Below are positions 1 through 8,668 of a DNA stretch of 36,627 nt, in pieces (the stretch's first letter is position 1; each line of letters starts with the position of its first letter). The notes beneath the pieces are model-generated. The model was not told where the DNA came from, did no database searches, and saw nothing but the letters and a program-made list of their open reading frames with translations. The translations under genes were made by a program, and so were the position numbers. The DNA comes from Roseibium aggregatum (GTDB lineage: Bacteria > Pseudomonadota > Alphaproteobacteria > Rhizobiales > Stappiaceae). The stretch lies in the NCBI RefSeq assembly GCF_014692675.1, contig NZ_JABFCZ010000036.1, forward strand, positions 1-36,627. Direction: 5' to 3'.

Positions 1-1
1 A

Positions 2-91
2 CAAGTGCAGTGCCTACTCGCCGCCACTGCCCAAAACATCAAAAAGATCGCAATGGCACTCACCAAAGCTCCGAAACAAGCTCCCGCGTGA
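2..91 (+). pseudogene. Transposase C-terminal fragment (IS1182/IS5-like DDE type), cut by window edge
   Basis: An open frame from the left edge ends in TGA at 89-91 and encodes 29 residues including the run LLAATAQNIKKIAMAL. This style of ending (a 'TA.QN.KKIA' helix followed by a short basic tail) is familiar from DDE transposases of the IS1182/IS5 type, where it is the last helix of the catalytic domain. Only the tail is visible, so it cannot be said whether the element upstream is intact. The non-coding stretch to about position 200, with its hairpins, may be the right end of the same insertion sequence. Family assignment rests on about 25 residues and is tentative. Confidence 0.5.
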
Positions 92-153
92 CAAAGACCA
101 GCGCGTAAAGGACCAAACGCAAAAACGCGGACAAGCGCCACAAAACCAAAGCC

Positions 154-186
154 AAAAAAACAAACCCGCCGAAAACGACGGGTTTG
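154..186 (-). terminator. Rho-independent terminator, minus strand (end of suhB operon or IS end)
   Basis: CAAACCCG at 161-168 pairs perfectly with CGGGTTTG at 179-186 around a 10-nt loop. Read on the minus strand the stem is followed by seven T (A7 at 154-160). It lies 54 bp past the stop of the inositol-phosphatase gene and could end that operon. It could equally be part of the right end of the insertion sequence whose transposase tail is at 2-91. Confidence 0.6.
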
Positions 187-198
187 TCAGCAGTCTGA

Positions 199-224
199 GG
201 CGCGGAAATCCCGCGCCTTTTTTT
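199..224 (+). terminator. Rho-independent terminator, plus strand
   Basis: GGCGCGG at 199-205 pairs with CCGCGCC at 211-217 around a 5-nt loop and is followed by seven T at 218-224. In the plus direction it would stop transcription leaving the transposase fragment and protect the convergent minus-strand operon. Confidence 0.65.
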
Positions 225-240
225 ATGCGCTATCGCGATA

Positions 241-1032
241 TCACTTCGCGGGAGCAAAGGCCTCGGCGGCGATAGCGTTCAGTTCCTTGAAGACACCGGG
301 TGCACCGACGACGATACGGGCGCCATTGTCGAGCGCATGGTCGGCGTCATACGGGGCAACCTCGTTGCCCGCCTCCTTTGCGATCAGGAGGCCTGCCAGG
401 CAGTCCCAGGCGTTCATATGCGCTTCCAGGTAGCCGATGAGCCGTCCGGAAGCCGCATAGGCCAGCATCAGGCCGCCGGAGGCATTGCGGAAGAAAACCC
501 CGCCCTTGGCGATCAGCGCACGGATGCAGTTGATGGCATCGCTTGCCGCCGTGCGCCCGTTGAAGCCGACGCCGACGGATCCCACCGACAGGCTTGTCGT
601 TGCAGACGCGGCGATCGGCCGGTCGTTAACGAAGGCACCGCCGCCGAGCGACGCCTTGAAGGTTTCGCCCGAGCACGGATCGTGGATGACGCCGACAACG
701 GTCCTGCCGTCGTGGACGCAGGCGATGATCACGCACCACTGGGGAATGGACGTGACGAAATTGGCGGTTCCGTCGATCGGATCGATGACCCAGGTATAAC
801 CGGACGTGCCTTCGATCCGGCCATGTTCCTCGCCCAGAATGCCGTCTTCCGGATAGGCCCGTGCGATCTCGTCGCGCACCAGGGTCTCCACGTCTCGATC
901 CGCCTCGGAGACCATGTCCTGATGGCCCTTGGCCGTGATGGTGAGCGTATCGAGACGGCGGAAATAATCCAGGGCAAGAAGACCGGCCTTTTCGGCAAGC
1001 GCGCAGGCAAAATCAAGACGTTCGGAAACCAT
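241..1032 (-). CDS. Inositol monophosphatase family protein
   Basis: 263-residue phosphatase of the Mg-dependent, Li-sensitive superfamily (SuhB, HisN, CysQ). Visible motifs are GEEH (67-70, metal-binding Glu), WVIDPIDGTANF (81-92, the metal- and substrate-binding loop) and AWDCLAG (208-214, second Asp of the metal site). The family removes phosphate from inositol phosphate, histidinol phosphate or PAP; sequence alone does not tell which. I chose ATG at 1030-1032; a TTG one codon upstream is also possible. An AAGAGA run lies about 6 nt ahead. It is the last gene of the minus-strand block, 100 bp after der, and is probably cotranscribed. A terminator-like hairpin follows at 154-186. Confidence 0.88.
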   Translation of the reverse strand: MVSERLDFACALAEKAGLLALDYFRRLDTLTITAKGHQDMVSEADRDVETLVRDEIARAYPEDGILGEEHGRIEGTSGYTWVIDPIDGTANFVTSIPQWCVIIACVHDGRTVVGVIHDPCSGETFKASLGGGAFVNDRPIAASATTSLSVGSVGVGFNGRTAASDAINCIRALIAKGGVFFRNASGGLMLAYAASGRLIGYLEAHMNAWDCLAGLLIAKEAGNEVAPYDADHALDNGARIVVGAPGVFKELNAIAAEAFAPAK

Positions 1033-1132
1033 CAAATGTCTCTTTCGAAAAGGGAAAGACGGGAGGAAGGCAAGGGCCGTTCCCGGATTGGGAACCCCAC
1101 CCGTCTAAATGATTTTTGCGACGGAAAATTGA

Positions 1133-2566
1133 CTACTGGATCTTGCGCTTTTTCTTCTTCGCCACATAGGGGTTTTCGCCCTTGCGGTAGGAAAAGCGGA
1201 TCGGCGTGCCCTGAATGTCGAAGGTCTGGCGCAGCGAATTCACCAGATAGCGGGTATAGCTCTCCGGCAGCTGTTCGGGACGCGAACAGAAGGCCACGAA
1301 ATGCGGCGGGCGGGTCTTCGGCTGGGTCAGGTAGCGCAGGCGGATGCGGCGACCGGCGACGGCAGGAGGCGGGTGGTTCCCCACCACTTTGTCGAGCCAG
1401 CGATTGAGTTTTGCCGTCGATACACGGGCGTTCCAGGCTTCGTAGGCCTCGAAGACTGCCTCGACCAGCCGGTCGATCCCCTGTCCCTGAATGCCCGACA
1501 GCGTCACGATCTTCACGCCGCGGATCTGGTTGAAATAGCGCTCGTTGGCGTCGCGGATCTTTTTCCAGGCCGCTTCGCGGTCCTCGATCAGGTCCCATTT
1601 GTTGACCGCAATCACCAGGGCCCGGCCCTCGCGCGCGACCAGATCTATGATCTGCAGGTCCTGCTTCTCGAAGGACATGGTCGCATCGAGGGTGATCACG
1701 ACGACTTCGGCGAACTTGATGGCCCGCAGTGCATCGGCGACGGACAGCTTCTCCAGCTTTTCCTGAACGCGCGCCTTGCGGCGAATGCCGGCCGTATCGA
1801 ACAGCTTGATGTGATGATCACGCCATGCCCAGTCGACGGAGATGGAATCGCGCGTGATGCCGGCTTCCGGGCCGGTCAGCATGCGGTCCTCGCCGAGCAT
1901 CTTGTTGATCAGCGTCGACTTCCCGGCATTCGGCCGGCCGACGATCGCCACGCGCAAGGGGCGTTCCAGGGTGCCGACCGGATCTTCGTCCTCGACGATT
2001 TCTCCGTCCTCGTCGACATCGACGTTGTGGACGGCCTCATCCTCACGGGCGGCCTCTTCCTCTTCGTTGACGCGGTCCACATAGGGCTTCAACGCATCGT
2101 AGAGGTCGGCCAGACCTTCGCCATGTTCTGCGGAAATCGCAATCGGCTCTCCGAGCCCCAAAGAATAGGCTTCGTACAGACCGCTCTCCCCTGCCCGGCC
2201 TTCGGCCTTGTTGGCAAGAAGGATCACAGGTGTCGTCGTCTTGCGGGCGACCTCGGCGAAATGGGCATCGAGCGGCGTGACGCCGGCACGGGCGTCGATC
2301 ACGAACAGCACCGCATCGGCGGAGGCAATGGCCTCTTCGGTCTGCCGGCGCATGCGCCCCTCGAGGCTGGCGCTGTCGGCATCCTCAAGCCCGGCGGTAT
2401 CGACGATGGTAAAGCGCAGATCGCCCAGGCGCGCCTCGCCCGGCCTACGGTCGCGGGTGACGCCAGGCGTATCGTCGACCAGCGCCAGGCGCTTGCCGAC
2501 CAGGCGATTGAACAAGGTGGACTTGCCGACATTCGGCCGTCCGATAATGGCGACTGTAGCGCCCAC
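1133..2566 (-). CDS. der: Ribosome biogenesis GTPase Der (EngA)
   Basis: 477-residue double GTPase needed for maturation of the 50S subunit. First G domain: GRPNVGKST (9-17), DTAGLED (56-62), NKAE (119-122). Second G domain: GRPNAGKST (210-218), DTAGIRRK and NKWDL. An acidic linker (about 165-200) lies between them, and a KH-like C-terminal domain ends in a lysine-rich tail. Two tandem G domains are unique to Der. The start is GTG at 2564-2566, supported by AGGAGA 8 nt upstream and by GATVAIIGRPN as the usual N-terminus. It begins 44 bp after bamB ends, an order (TPR protein-bamB-der) common in alphaproteobacteria. Confidence 0.97.
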   Translation of the reverse strand: MGATVAIIGRPNVGKSTLFNRLVGKRLALVDDTPGVTRDRRPGEARLGDLRFTIVDTAGLEDADSASLEGRMRRQTEEAIASADAVLFVIDARAGVTPLDAHFAEVARKTTTPVILLANKAEGRAGESGLYEAYSLGLGEPIAISAEHGEGLADLYDALKPYVDRVNEEEEAAREDEAVHNVDVDEDGEIVEDEDPVGTLERPLRVAIVGRPNAGKSTLINKMLGEDRMLTGPEAGITRDSISVDWAWRDHHIKLFDTAGIRRKARVQEKLEKLSVADALRAIKFAEVVVITLDATMSFEKQDLQIIDLVAREGRALVIAVNKWDLIEDREAAWKKIRDANERYFNQIRGVKIVTLSGIQGQGIDRLVEAVFEAYEAWNARVSTAKLNRWLDKVVGNHPPPAVAGRRIRLRYLTQPKTRPPHFVAFCSRPEQLPESYTRYLVNSLRQTFDIQGTPIRFSYRKGENPYVAKKKKRKIQ

Positions 2567-2610
2567 GGGTTTTTCTCCTGGCTTACCGCCCGATGCTAAC
2601 TAGATGCGCA

Positions 2611-3963
2611 TCAGTTGAAAGCGGCGACGGCCCTGTCGCCGTCCAAAACAACGATGCGGCCACCGGCAACAATCGGAGTCACGTAGACCTTCGTGTTCAC
2701 ATCCTTGGTCAGGATGATCTGGCCGGATGCCGCATCGACGGCTGCAAAACGTCCGTCGTTCGAAAAGGCGATCAGCGCGCCGTTGGCGAGGATCGGGCCG
2801 GCCCAGTTGCGGCGGCGCTTCTTCTTTTCCGGACGCGGCAGGACGGTTGACCAGAGCGTTTTCCCGGTCTTGCGGTCGAGAGCGACCATCCGGTCCTCCA
2901 GGTCCACCAGGAACAATGCATTGCCCGACACGATGGGCGTATGCACACTGCCAAGGTCCGTACCCCAGATCCGGGTTCCGGTCTTCAGCGATGCGGCAAT
3001 GGTCCGCCCGGCGACGCCGGTCGCATAGACCGTGTCGCCCGCGATCACCGGACTTGCCGATACGTCGGCCAGACCGGAGAGAGCCTGTGTGCGGAAGCCG
3101 CGGGTCACGCCGTCCACCCATTCGGGCTCGCCCGTCTTGATATTGAGCGCCATGACCTCGCCGGACGAGAACGGAACGACGACCTGGTTGCCGGAAATCG
3201 CCGGATCGGCTGCAGACAGAATGCCGCCGACTTCTTCGATCCCCTGGTAACTCCAGGCCTGGGAGCCGTCTTCCAGCTTCAGCGCAACAACCTCGTTGGA
3301 CTGGGTCACGATGAACAGATGGCCCTGGCCGACGGCGGGGGCGCCGCGCGCGGGCGTGTTCAAATCCGCCGTCCAGAGAACCTGACCGGAAGCCGCATCC
3401 AGTGCTGCGACCTGACGATAGGCAGTTGCGGCATAGACGCGGCCGCCGGATACGGCGACACCGCCGCCCGGCGCAACATCGCGCTCGCCTTCCGGCCTCA
3501 GGCTCTTGACCCACAGGCGGCCACCGTTGGTGGACAGCGCAACCACATCACCGTTGGGCTTGTAGATGAAGACGCGTCCGGCCGAACTCACCGGCCTGGC
3601 CGAGGCGCGCAGGGCGTCCGTGGTCAGACCACCGCCCGTCGCCCCGATATTGGCCCGCCAGACCCGGGTGCCGGTAACGGAGACGGCCTGGTTCCCGGCA
3701 TCATTGGTCAGGCTGCCACCGGCGGACGGCCATTCCTGGCCACCTGTTGCCGGTCCGATCGTTGCGGCCTTGCCGGAGGCAACGACAGCGGGGTCGGCGC
3801 CGTCGAACACCGGCTGGCGTTCACCTGGGAGCCTTTTGTCCTTGCTGAACGGGTTGATCGACCCGGCGAATTCTGAAACGCCGCCACATCCTGCGAGCAA
3901 AACGGAGAGTGCCACTACGCCGCAAAGGCTGCGCACGCCGGCGTCAATACGGAGAAACCTCAC
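2611..3963 (-). CDS. bamB: Outer membrane assembly lipoprotein BamB (PQQ-like beta-propeller)
   Basis: 450 residues. A lipoprotein signal with lipobox L23-A24-G25-C26 is followed by repeated blades of the PQQ-like type (for example VFIYKPNGDVVAL, VYAATAYRQVAALDAASG, LFLVDLEDRMVALDRKTG), each with the alternating strand and W/L-D-x-x-x-G pattern. BamB is the lipid-anchored propeller that helps BamA insert beta-barrel proteins into the outer membrane. The start is GTG at 3961-3963, overlapping the TGA of the upstream TPR gene (GTGA, 4 nt), which implies translational coupling. The position between a YfgM-like protein and der matches bamB in many proteobacteria, which strengthens the call. Confidence 0.93.
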   Translation of the reverse strand: MRFLRIDAGVRSLCGVVALSVLLAGCGGVSEFAGSINPFSKDKRLPGERQPVFDGADPAVVASGKAATIGPATGGQEWPSAGGSLTNDAGNQAVSVTGTRVWRANIGATGGGLTTDALRASARPVSSAGRVFIYKPNGDVVALSTNGGRLWVKSLRPEGERDVAPGGGVAVSGGRVYAATAYRQVAALDAASGQVLWTADLNTPARGAPAVGQGHLFIVTQSNEVVALKLEDGSQAWSYQGIEEVGGILSAADPAISGNQVVVPFSSGEVMALNIKTGEPEWVDGVTRGFRTQALSGLADVSASPVIAGDTVYATGVAGRTIAASLKTGTRIWGTDLGSVHTPIVSGNALFLVDLEDRMVALDRKTGKTLWSTVLPRPEKKKRRRNWAGPILANGALIAFSNDGRFAAVDAASGQIILTKDVNTKVYVTPIVAGGRIVVLDGDRAVAAFN

Positions 3964-4643
3964 TTTGCCGCTTCTCCATTTTCAGACGGCGCCTCGCCAT
4001 ATTTGGCCCGAATAACATCATTGAGCAGTCCGACCCGACGTGAAACATCGGCCGGCGTTTCCTGATCCGCATCCAGCTCGGAGATCCAGCGGCGGGCGGT
4101 GTCAATGTCCCCGCTCTTCCAGGCGCTGAGCGCCAGGATTTCACGCGCACTGGCGCGGAAGGCACTGTCTGCTCCGGTCAGTCCTTCCACCCGGTCTGCG
4201 ATCGCGGAATAGTCCTCCGAGTCGACGGCCAGATAGGCAGCGCGAAGAGCCGCAATGTCGCGCAGCGCTTCGGGCACGGCGCCGTCCCGGCTCAGGGCAT
4301 CGAACGCGGCCACGGCCTCGGTGGTGTTTCCGGCATTGGCAAGGTCGGTTGCGGAGCGCATGCTGGCAAGTGCGGGATAGCCGCCGGTCGCATCCTGAAG
4401 TTTCGCGAACAGCTTGTCGGCTTCTTCGTGGTTGCCGGCATCCGACAGGCTCACGGCTTCAAGGAAGGTATCCCCTGCCTGCTGCGCCTGGCTTTCCTGC
4501 CAATAGAGCCAGCCGCGATAGCCACCGGTCCCGACAACGATGAGGACAGCAACCCCGATGACCAAAGGACCGAAGCGATCCCAAAGCCGACGGTATTTCT
4601 CCTGGCGGATATCTTCATCGACTTCGCGAAAAATGTCGGACAT
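3960..4643 (-). CDS. Tetratricopeptide repeat membrane protein, YfgM-like
   Basis: 227 residues: a cytoplasmic N-terminus (MSDIFREVDEDIRQEKYRR), one membrane helix (about 26-50, IGVAVLIVVGTGGYRGWLYW) and a periplasmic alpha-helical region of degenerate TPR repeats. This is the TPR_21/YfgM architecture; E. coli YfgM is an ancillary SecYEG partner tied to periplasmic chaperones. The ATG at 4641-4643 fits the family N-terminus. It is the first gene of the block and overlaps the GTG start of bamB by 4 nt. Role in this organism is inferred from family and position. Confidence 0.85.
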   Translation of the reverse strand: MSDIFREVDEDIRQEKYRRLWDRFGPLVIGVAVLIVVGTGGYRGWLYWQESQAQQAGDTFLEAVSLSDAGNHEEADKLFAKLQDATGGYPALASMRSATDLANAGNTTEAVAAFDALSRDGAVPEALRDIAALRAAYLAVDSEDYSAIADRVEGLTGADSAFRASAREILALSAWKSGDIDTARRWISELDADQETPADVSRRVGLLNDVIRAKYGEAPSENGEAAK

Positions 4644-4823
4644 GCGTGTCTTGTTCCTGCGCTTGCTGCAACCATCCCACCCTGACGGGCGCGCGTCACA
4701 CTATCTTTTTCATGCCGTCCGGGCAAACCGGTACTGCGTTTCTTTTTAACGGTTTAATGGCGCAAGTGAGGCAAAGAGGGCCTCCTGCGCCGGAAAAGGC
4801 ACAAACCGTCGAATTTCCCGTGA

Positions 4824-5405
4824 TTATGTCAATGGAACGCCGATGACAAGCGCATGGCCTTTCCAAACAAACAGGCCGTAGACGACCAGTCCCGCCACAA
4901 TGGCGAAAATGTCCGCCGCAGGCCCCTTTCCGGCAACTTCCACTGAGAACGGTGTGCCGGGATCGCCGCGACGTTTGACCGAAATCCGGTCGGCCACCGC
5001 CCAGACCAGGAAGCCGCCGAACAGCAGAACCGACGCCAGATCGCCGTTGGAAAGGAGGTGGGCAAGGGCCCACAACTTGACGGCAACCAGCATCGGGTGA
5101 CGGGTTATCTTCCTGATCCGGCCCGGGACATAGGTGGCAATCAGAAGCACAAACACGGGAAGCATGAGCAGCATGGTCACATGACGGGTCCATGCAGGCG
5201 GATCATAGAGAAGAGGACTTCCGTCCATCCGCGCCTGTCCGTATCCCATGACGATCAGCACCAGTCCGACGGCAGAGACCACCGAGAACAGCCCGCGATA
5301 AGGCATTGCGCCCAAACGGGCCACAAGGGCATTTCGGGCACCTGAAAAAATCGGCAGGGCATGCGCGCCCAAAAAGACAAGCAATCCGAGGACAAGCAAT
5401 TCCAT
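4824..5405 (-). CDS. NnrU family integral membrane protein
   Basis: 193 residues, very hydrophobic, with about five to six membrane helices; N-terminus MELLVLGLLVFLGAHALPIF. The region ITRHPMLVAVKLWALAHLLSNGD carries the conserved RHP...W...H...NGD pattern of the NnrU/MddA-like methyltransferase-type membrane family. NnrU was named from denitrification loci, but most members lie outside them and their activity is unproven. I chose ATG at 5403-5405 because GGGGAGA lies 7 nt upstream; an open frame extends 31 codons further but has no family-like sequence. No denitrification genes are nearby. A GC hairpin at 4759-4791 follows the gene but lacks a T tract on the minus strand. Confidence 0.82.
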   Translation of the reverse strand: MELLVLGLLVFLGAHALPIFSGARNALVARLGAMPYRGLFSVVSAVGLVLIVMGYGQARMDGSPLLYDPPAWTRHVTMLLMLPVFVLLIATYVPGRIRKITRHPMLVAVKLWALAHLLSNGDLASVLLFGGFLVWAVADRISVKRRGDPGTPFSVEVAGKGPAADIFAIVAGLVVYGLFVWKGHALVIGVPLT

Positions 5406-5725
5406 GCTTTTCTCCCCTCTCGTGTTCTCGTGAAGTGTTCCCGATCCGCCCGCCAAAGGGCGCAATCCCGAGCTCAGCCAAAGGAAATTTTGGGTCAAAT
5501 ACTCCGGAGCGCGTTCAATTCAACGCAATACATCACCCGGAGCACACCCGCAACACCAATCAGATAATATATATTCGCGCGCACCAACATATTCGTTGGC
5601 ACTTACACTTGAAAAATATTCTCTATTCTTATTTTGTCCGCATTTTCAAATCTCCGGAAGTATCAGAAAACCCTTTCTTCAGGATTTGAAGCGATTGTCG
5701 CCCTGAAAAAAGCACGGGATTTGCA
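5406..5725. other. 320-bp AT-richer intergenic region between divergent nnrU-family and pilZ genes
   Basis: The segment separates two divergent genes and must hold both promoters. It is clearly more AT-rich than its surroundings (about 5560-5660). A small hairpin (CCAAC 5584-5588 with GTTGG 5595-5599) and a TTGAAA at 5609-5614 upstream of the pilZ gene are visible. No -10 box at the right spacing is convincing, and I see no conserved small ORF or RNA. Confidence 0.5.
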
Positions 5726-5995
5726 ATGGAACAGGACAGCAGGAAAGAAACGCGCAAGCGAACCTTGAAGGCGGGGCGGATCGTCTATGATCGCCTCTCG
5801 CGCGTGTTCGACTGCACCATCCGCAACGCCAGCGATAGCGGGGCATTGCTGCTCGTCCCGAGCACAACCGGAATACCGTCGGAATTCCTGCTCTATATGG
5901 ATTCCGATCATCAAAGACGCCCGGCCGAAGTGATCTGGCGCCAGGACGACAGGATCGGCATCCGCTTCACGGGACCGGCCGAAAGCACCGTCTAG
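5726..5995 (+). CDS. PilZ domain protein (putative c-di-GMP binder)
   Basis: 89 residues forming a stand-alone PilZ domain. The two c-di-GMP contact motifs are present: R6-x-x-x-R10 at the N-terminus and N34-A-S36-D-S-G39 (D/N-x-S-x-x-G), followed by beta strands ending in VIWRQDDRIGIRF. Single-domain PilZ proteins usually relay c-di-GMP levels to motility, polysaccharide or cell-cycle targets by protein contact. The ATG at 5726 is preceded by a weak GGGA. It is monocistronic and convergent with the glycosyltransferase gene at 6052; a link between the two is possible but only inferred. Confidence 0.85.
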   Translation: MEQDSRKETRKRTLKAGRIVYDRLSRVFDCTIRNASDSGALLLVPSTTGIPSEFLLYMDSDHQRRPAEVIWRQDDRIGIRFTGPAESTV

Positions 5996-6051
5996 GCCCC
6001 GCTCCACCGGTTTGCCCACAGCCAGTTTCGAGCGCGTGTTAGCCGTCGTGT

Positions 6052-7299
6052 TCAGCCGGCAAACGCAGGCTCTATCCCGTCATTCTTGACGCTGAGCCGG
6101 ATTGCGAGCGCCAGCGTGGCGCAGATGGTTGCGTAGACAAACACCGAATAGGCCGTGGCATAGCCAGGATAAAGGTTGAAAAGCAGCATCGCCAGGGCCG
6201 GCTGCAGCCAGACCAGCCCCGCGGCGGCCTGCATCGACACCGGCCAGCGCGGCACCGCCAGCAGCATGAACAAAAGACCGGCGCAGACCAGCGACCAGCT
6301 GTAGTACAGGAACGAGGAGGACACGGCCGCGGAGGCCAGCAGCATCACGCCGATCCGGGCCTCCCGGCTCCACCGGCGGGGCAGGAACAGGACCAGCCCC
6401 GCACTTGCCGCCATGGCGATCATCTGGATCGTGCTGCGCAGGCCATCCGAGCCGCCGAGCTTGCCGATCGTCGCCTGAAGGCTCAGGCTGCCGGGAGTGA
6501 CGCCGAGTGCGTATTTCTTGAAGTCCGGATCGGAGAAGATCCCGAGAAACGCAGGCCATGACTCCGCACCGAAGGCCAGGACCGACAGGGCCACCAGAAC
6601 GATCGTGCCGACGGCCGCCGCCGCAAAACAGCGATAGGCCCCGGAATTGAGCAGGAAAAAGGGCACCAGCCAGCCATATTGCGGCTTGACGGTCGCAACC
6701 GCCAGGGCAAGCCCCGCAAGAACCGGCCTTCGTTCCGCATACTGGAGCGCAAACACGATGAGCGCCACCATCACGACGGATATGTTCATCCTGAGCAACG
6801 TATAGTGCAGCCCCGCCGACAGGGCGAAAAGAACGATCATTTCCGCCGGCTGGCGGGCAAACAGGGGAATCAGCAGGAGGGACGCCAGGATCAGGATCCC
6901 GGTGGCCGCTTTCACCTCTCCATAACTGAAGGAGGCCATGGGATAGGCAAACAGCAGAAAATGCGGCGGATTGACGAAGATCAGGTGATGCTGGGCTTCC
7001 GATAGTCCGGGACGGAATACCTCCGGATCATACGCATCGACCGCCCTGCCCTCCTGGGCGAGCTGCGAAGCCCGGTAGAAGGCATCCAGGTCCTCCCGCT
7101 CCGACTGCGTCACGGACTGCGGGAAGGCCCAGAGCTGGTCCCATTGCTTTGCCACAAAGTAGATGTTGCAGAAGGCCGCCAGGATCACCGCGCACAGGAA
7201 AAGCGGACCGCCGAGAGAGGACCTGCGCGATGAAGGGCTGGGTCCGGGCTGATAAGCAAAGACGGGAGGCTGATCCTGAGACAAGTGATTGCCGCGCAA
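6052..7299 (-). CDS. GT87-family (DUF2029) integral membrane glycosyltransferase
   Basis: 415 residues, about ten membrane helices, with a short proline-rich cytoplasmic N-terminus. The pattern of an acidic-aromatic first loop (DAFYRASQLAQEGRAVDAYD), then FVNPPHFLLFAYP and VATVKPQYGWLVPFFLL is typical of DUF2029/GT87, which contains polyprenyl-phosphomannose-dependent alpha-mannosyltransferases. The substrate here is unknown. The start is uncertain: the only plausible codons are TTG at 7297-7299 or TTG at 7282-7284; an in-frame stop lies upstream and no strong ribosome-binding site is seen. It stands alone, downstream of zur in the same direction, with a 110-bp gap. Confidence 0.75.
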   Translation of the reverse strand: MRGNHLSQDQPPVFAYQPGPSPSSRRSSLGGPLFLCAVILAAFCNIYFVAKQWDQLWAFPQSVTQSEREDLDAFYRASQLAQEGRAVDAYDPEVFRPGLSEAQHHLIFVNPPHFLLFAYPMASFSYGEVKAATGILILASLLLIPLFARQPAEMIVLFALSAGLHYTLLRMNISVVMVALIVFALQYAERRPVLAGLALAVATVKPQYGWLVPFFLLNSGAYRCFAAAAVGTIVLVALSVLAFGAESWPAFLGIFSDPDFKKYALGVTPGSLSLQATIGKLGGSDGLRSTIQMIAMAASAGLVLFLPRRWSREARIGVMLLASAAVSSSFLYYSWSLVCAGLLFMLLAVPRWPVSMQAAAGLVWLQPALAMLLFNLYPGYATAYSVFVYATICATLALAIRLSVKNDGIEPAFAG

Positions 7300-7409
7300 C
7301 TGGAAAACAATGCGGCGTTTATTTCAGATAATAATTTCGAAACTCTAAAAAGCGCTCCGGGAGAACCGCAAACCGGACATCCCCGTGCGAATGTGGCGTC
7401 TGTATTTCC

Positions 7410-7844
7410 CTAGGCTGCGGCCATGCAGTCCCTGCAGGTACCGCGAAGCTCAATGGTGGTTCGTGACGGGGCAAAGCCGGCGCCGTCGGCCCATGCCTGG
7501 AGACATTCGACGGCCTTTTCGGGGGTGAATTCATTGACCCCGCCGCATCTCTCGCAAATGGCGAAGGCAGCGGTCTCATTTTGGGCGCAGCCCGGGTGGC
7601 TGCAGGCCACGAAGGCGTTCAGGCTTTCCAGGCGGTGCACGATTCCGAACTCGACCAGCTTGTCCAGTGCACGGTAGACCTGAAGCGGGGCCTTGAACCC
7701 CTCCGAACGCAAAGCGTCGAGGATCGCATAGGCCGTCATCGGCCCCGCCTCGGCGGACAGGACATCGAAAACAAGTCCCTGATTTTTCGTCAGCTTGGGA
7801 AGATCGTGCGCGGGGTGTGAACTTCCGACATGGGTGCTGTTCAT
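7410..7844 (-). CDS. zur: Zinc uptake regulator Zur (Fur family)
   Basis: 144 residues: an N-terminal winged helix (about 15-80, with the recognition region APLQVYRALDKLVEFGIVHR) and a C-terminal dimerisation part with the structural zinc pairs C97-x-x-C100 and C137-x-x-C140. C81 and H83 lie in the hinge. Fur-family proteins of this layout beside znu genes are Zur, which represses zinc uptake when zinc is replete. The ATG at 7842-7844 overlaps the znuB stop codon (ATGA, 4 nt), so it is the last gene of the znuC-znuB-zur operon and presumably autoregulated through the palindrome at 9571-9593. Confidence 0.93.
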   Translation of the reverse strand: MNSTHVGSSHPAHDLPKLTKNQGLVFDVLSAEAGPMTAYAILDALRSEGFKAPLQVYRALDKLVEFGIVHRLESLNAFVACSHPGCAQNETAAFAICERCGGVNEFTPEKAVECLQAWADGAGFAPSRTTIELRGTCRDCMAAA

Positions 7845-8668
7845 GAACGTCCTCCAGAAATCCGACTGTTCCGCCTGGCGCCAAGATAACGGACCGGCAA
7901 CAGGCTCAACATGAAAAGAACCATCGCAGCAACCACAATCGACGGGCCGGACGGCGTGTCCCATTGCAGCGAGCCGTAAAGCCCGGCCACGACGGCAACC
8001 GACCCGATGAGCGCCGCCAGTCCTGCCATCTGTTCCGGGCCGGACGCCAGTTGGCGGGCTGCGGCCGGCGGAATGATCAAAAGTGCGGTAATCAGAAGCA
8101 CCCCGACGATTTTCATGGCAATCGCAATGACGGCTGCGAGCAGCAGGGTGAAAACAAGGTTCGCCCGTTCCGTCCCGATGCCTTCGGCGGCTGCGAGTTC
8201 CGGACTGACGGTTGCTGCGAACAGCGCATTCCAGATGAAGCACAGACCGGCGAAAACGACGGCGCCGCCCCCATAGATGATCGCGATATCGGTCCTGGAA
8301 ACGGCGAGAATGTCACCGAAGAGCAGTCCGATCAGATCCATGCGCACCCAGGTCATGAAGGCAAGACAGACAAGCCCGATCGCCAGGGAGGAATGCGCCA
8401 GAAGCCCCAGAAGTGCATCCGACGACAGGCCTTCGCGCCGCCGCAGGACCATCAGCAGCAGGGACAGGGCCACGCAGACCGCGAAGACGGCCAGCATGGT
8501 GTTGATCTCAAGCAGCAGGGACAGGGCCACGCCCAGCAGGGCCGCGTGCGACAGCGTATCGCCGAAATAGGCCATGCGGCGCCAGACGATGAAGCAGCCG
8601 AGCGGACCGGCCACCAGGGCAACACCGATACCGGCGACAAGCGCGCGCGTGAAAAAATCGTCAAGCAT
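7841..8668 (-). CDS. znuB: Zinc ABC transporter permease ZnuB
   Basis: 275-residue ABC-3 family permease with about eight to nine membrane helices (MLDDFFTRALVAGIGVALVAGPLG at the N-terminus, then GDTLSHAALLGVALSLLL, the family's conserved cytoplasmic loop that contacts the ATPase). It forms the membrane channel for zinc import. The ATG at 8666-8668 overlaps the end of znuC by 8 nt; an upstream in-frame extension would run far into znuC and is rejected. The 3' end overlaps zur by 4 nt. ABC-3 permeases can also carry manganese, but zur and the His-rich ATPase favour zinc. Confidence 0.93.
   Translation of the reverse strand: MLDDFFTRALVAGIGVALVAGPLGCFIVWRRMAYFGDTLSHAALLGVALSLLLEINTMLAVFAVCVALSLLLMVLRRREGLSSDALLGLLAHSSLAIGLVCLAFMTWVRMDLIGLLFGDILAVSRTDIAIIYGGGAVVFAGLCFIWNALFAATVSPELAAAEGIGTERANLVFTLLLAAVIAIAMKIVGVLLITALLIIPPAAARQLASGPEQMAGLAALIGSVAVVAGLYGSLQWDTPSGPSIVVAAMVLFMLSLLPVRYLGARRNSRISGGRS

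Noticed and set aside
4759..4791. Hairpin GGCGCA ... TGCGCC with inner GAGGC/GCCTC as terminator of the NnrU-family gene
   Set aside because: The stem is good but no T tract follows on the minus strand; kept only as a note.
5603..5640. Sigma-70 promoter for the pilZ gene at TTGAAA
   Set aside because: No -10 hexamer at 16-18 nt spacing; AT-rich sequence alone is not enough.
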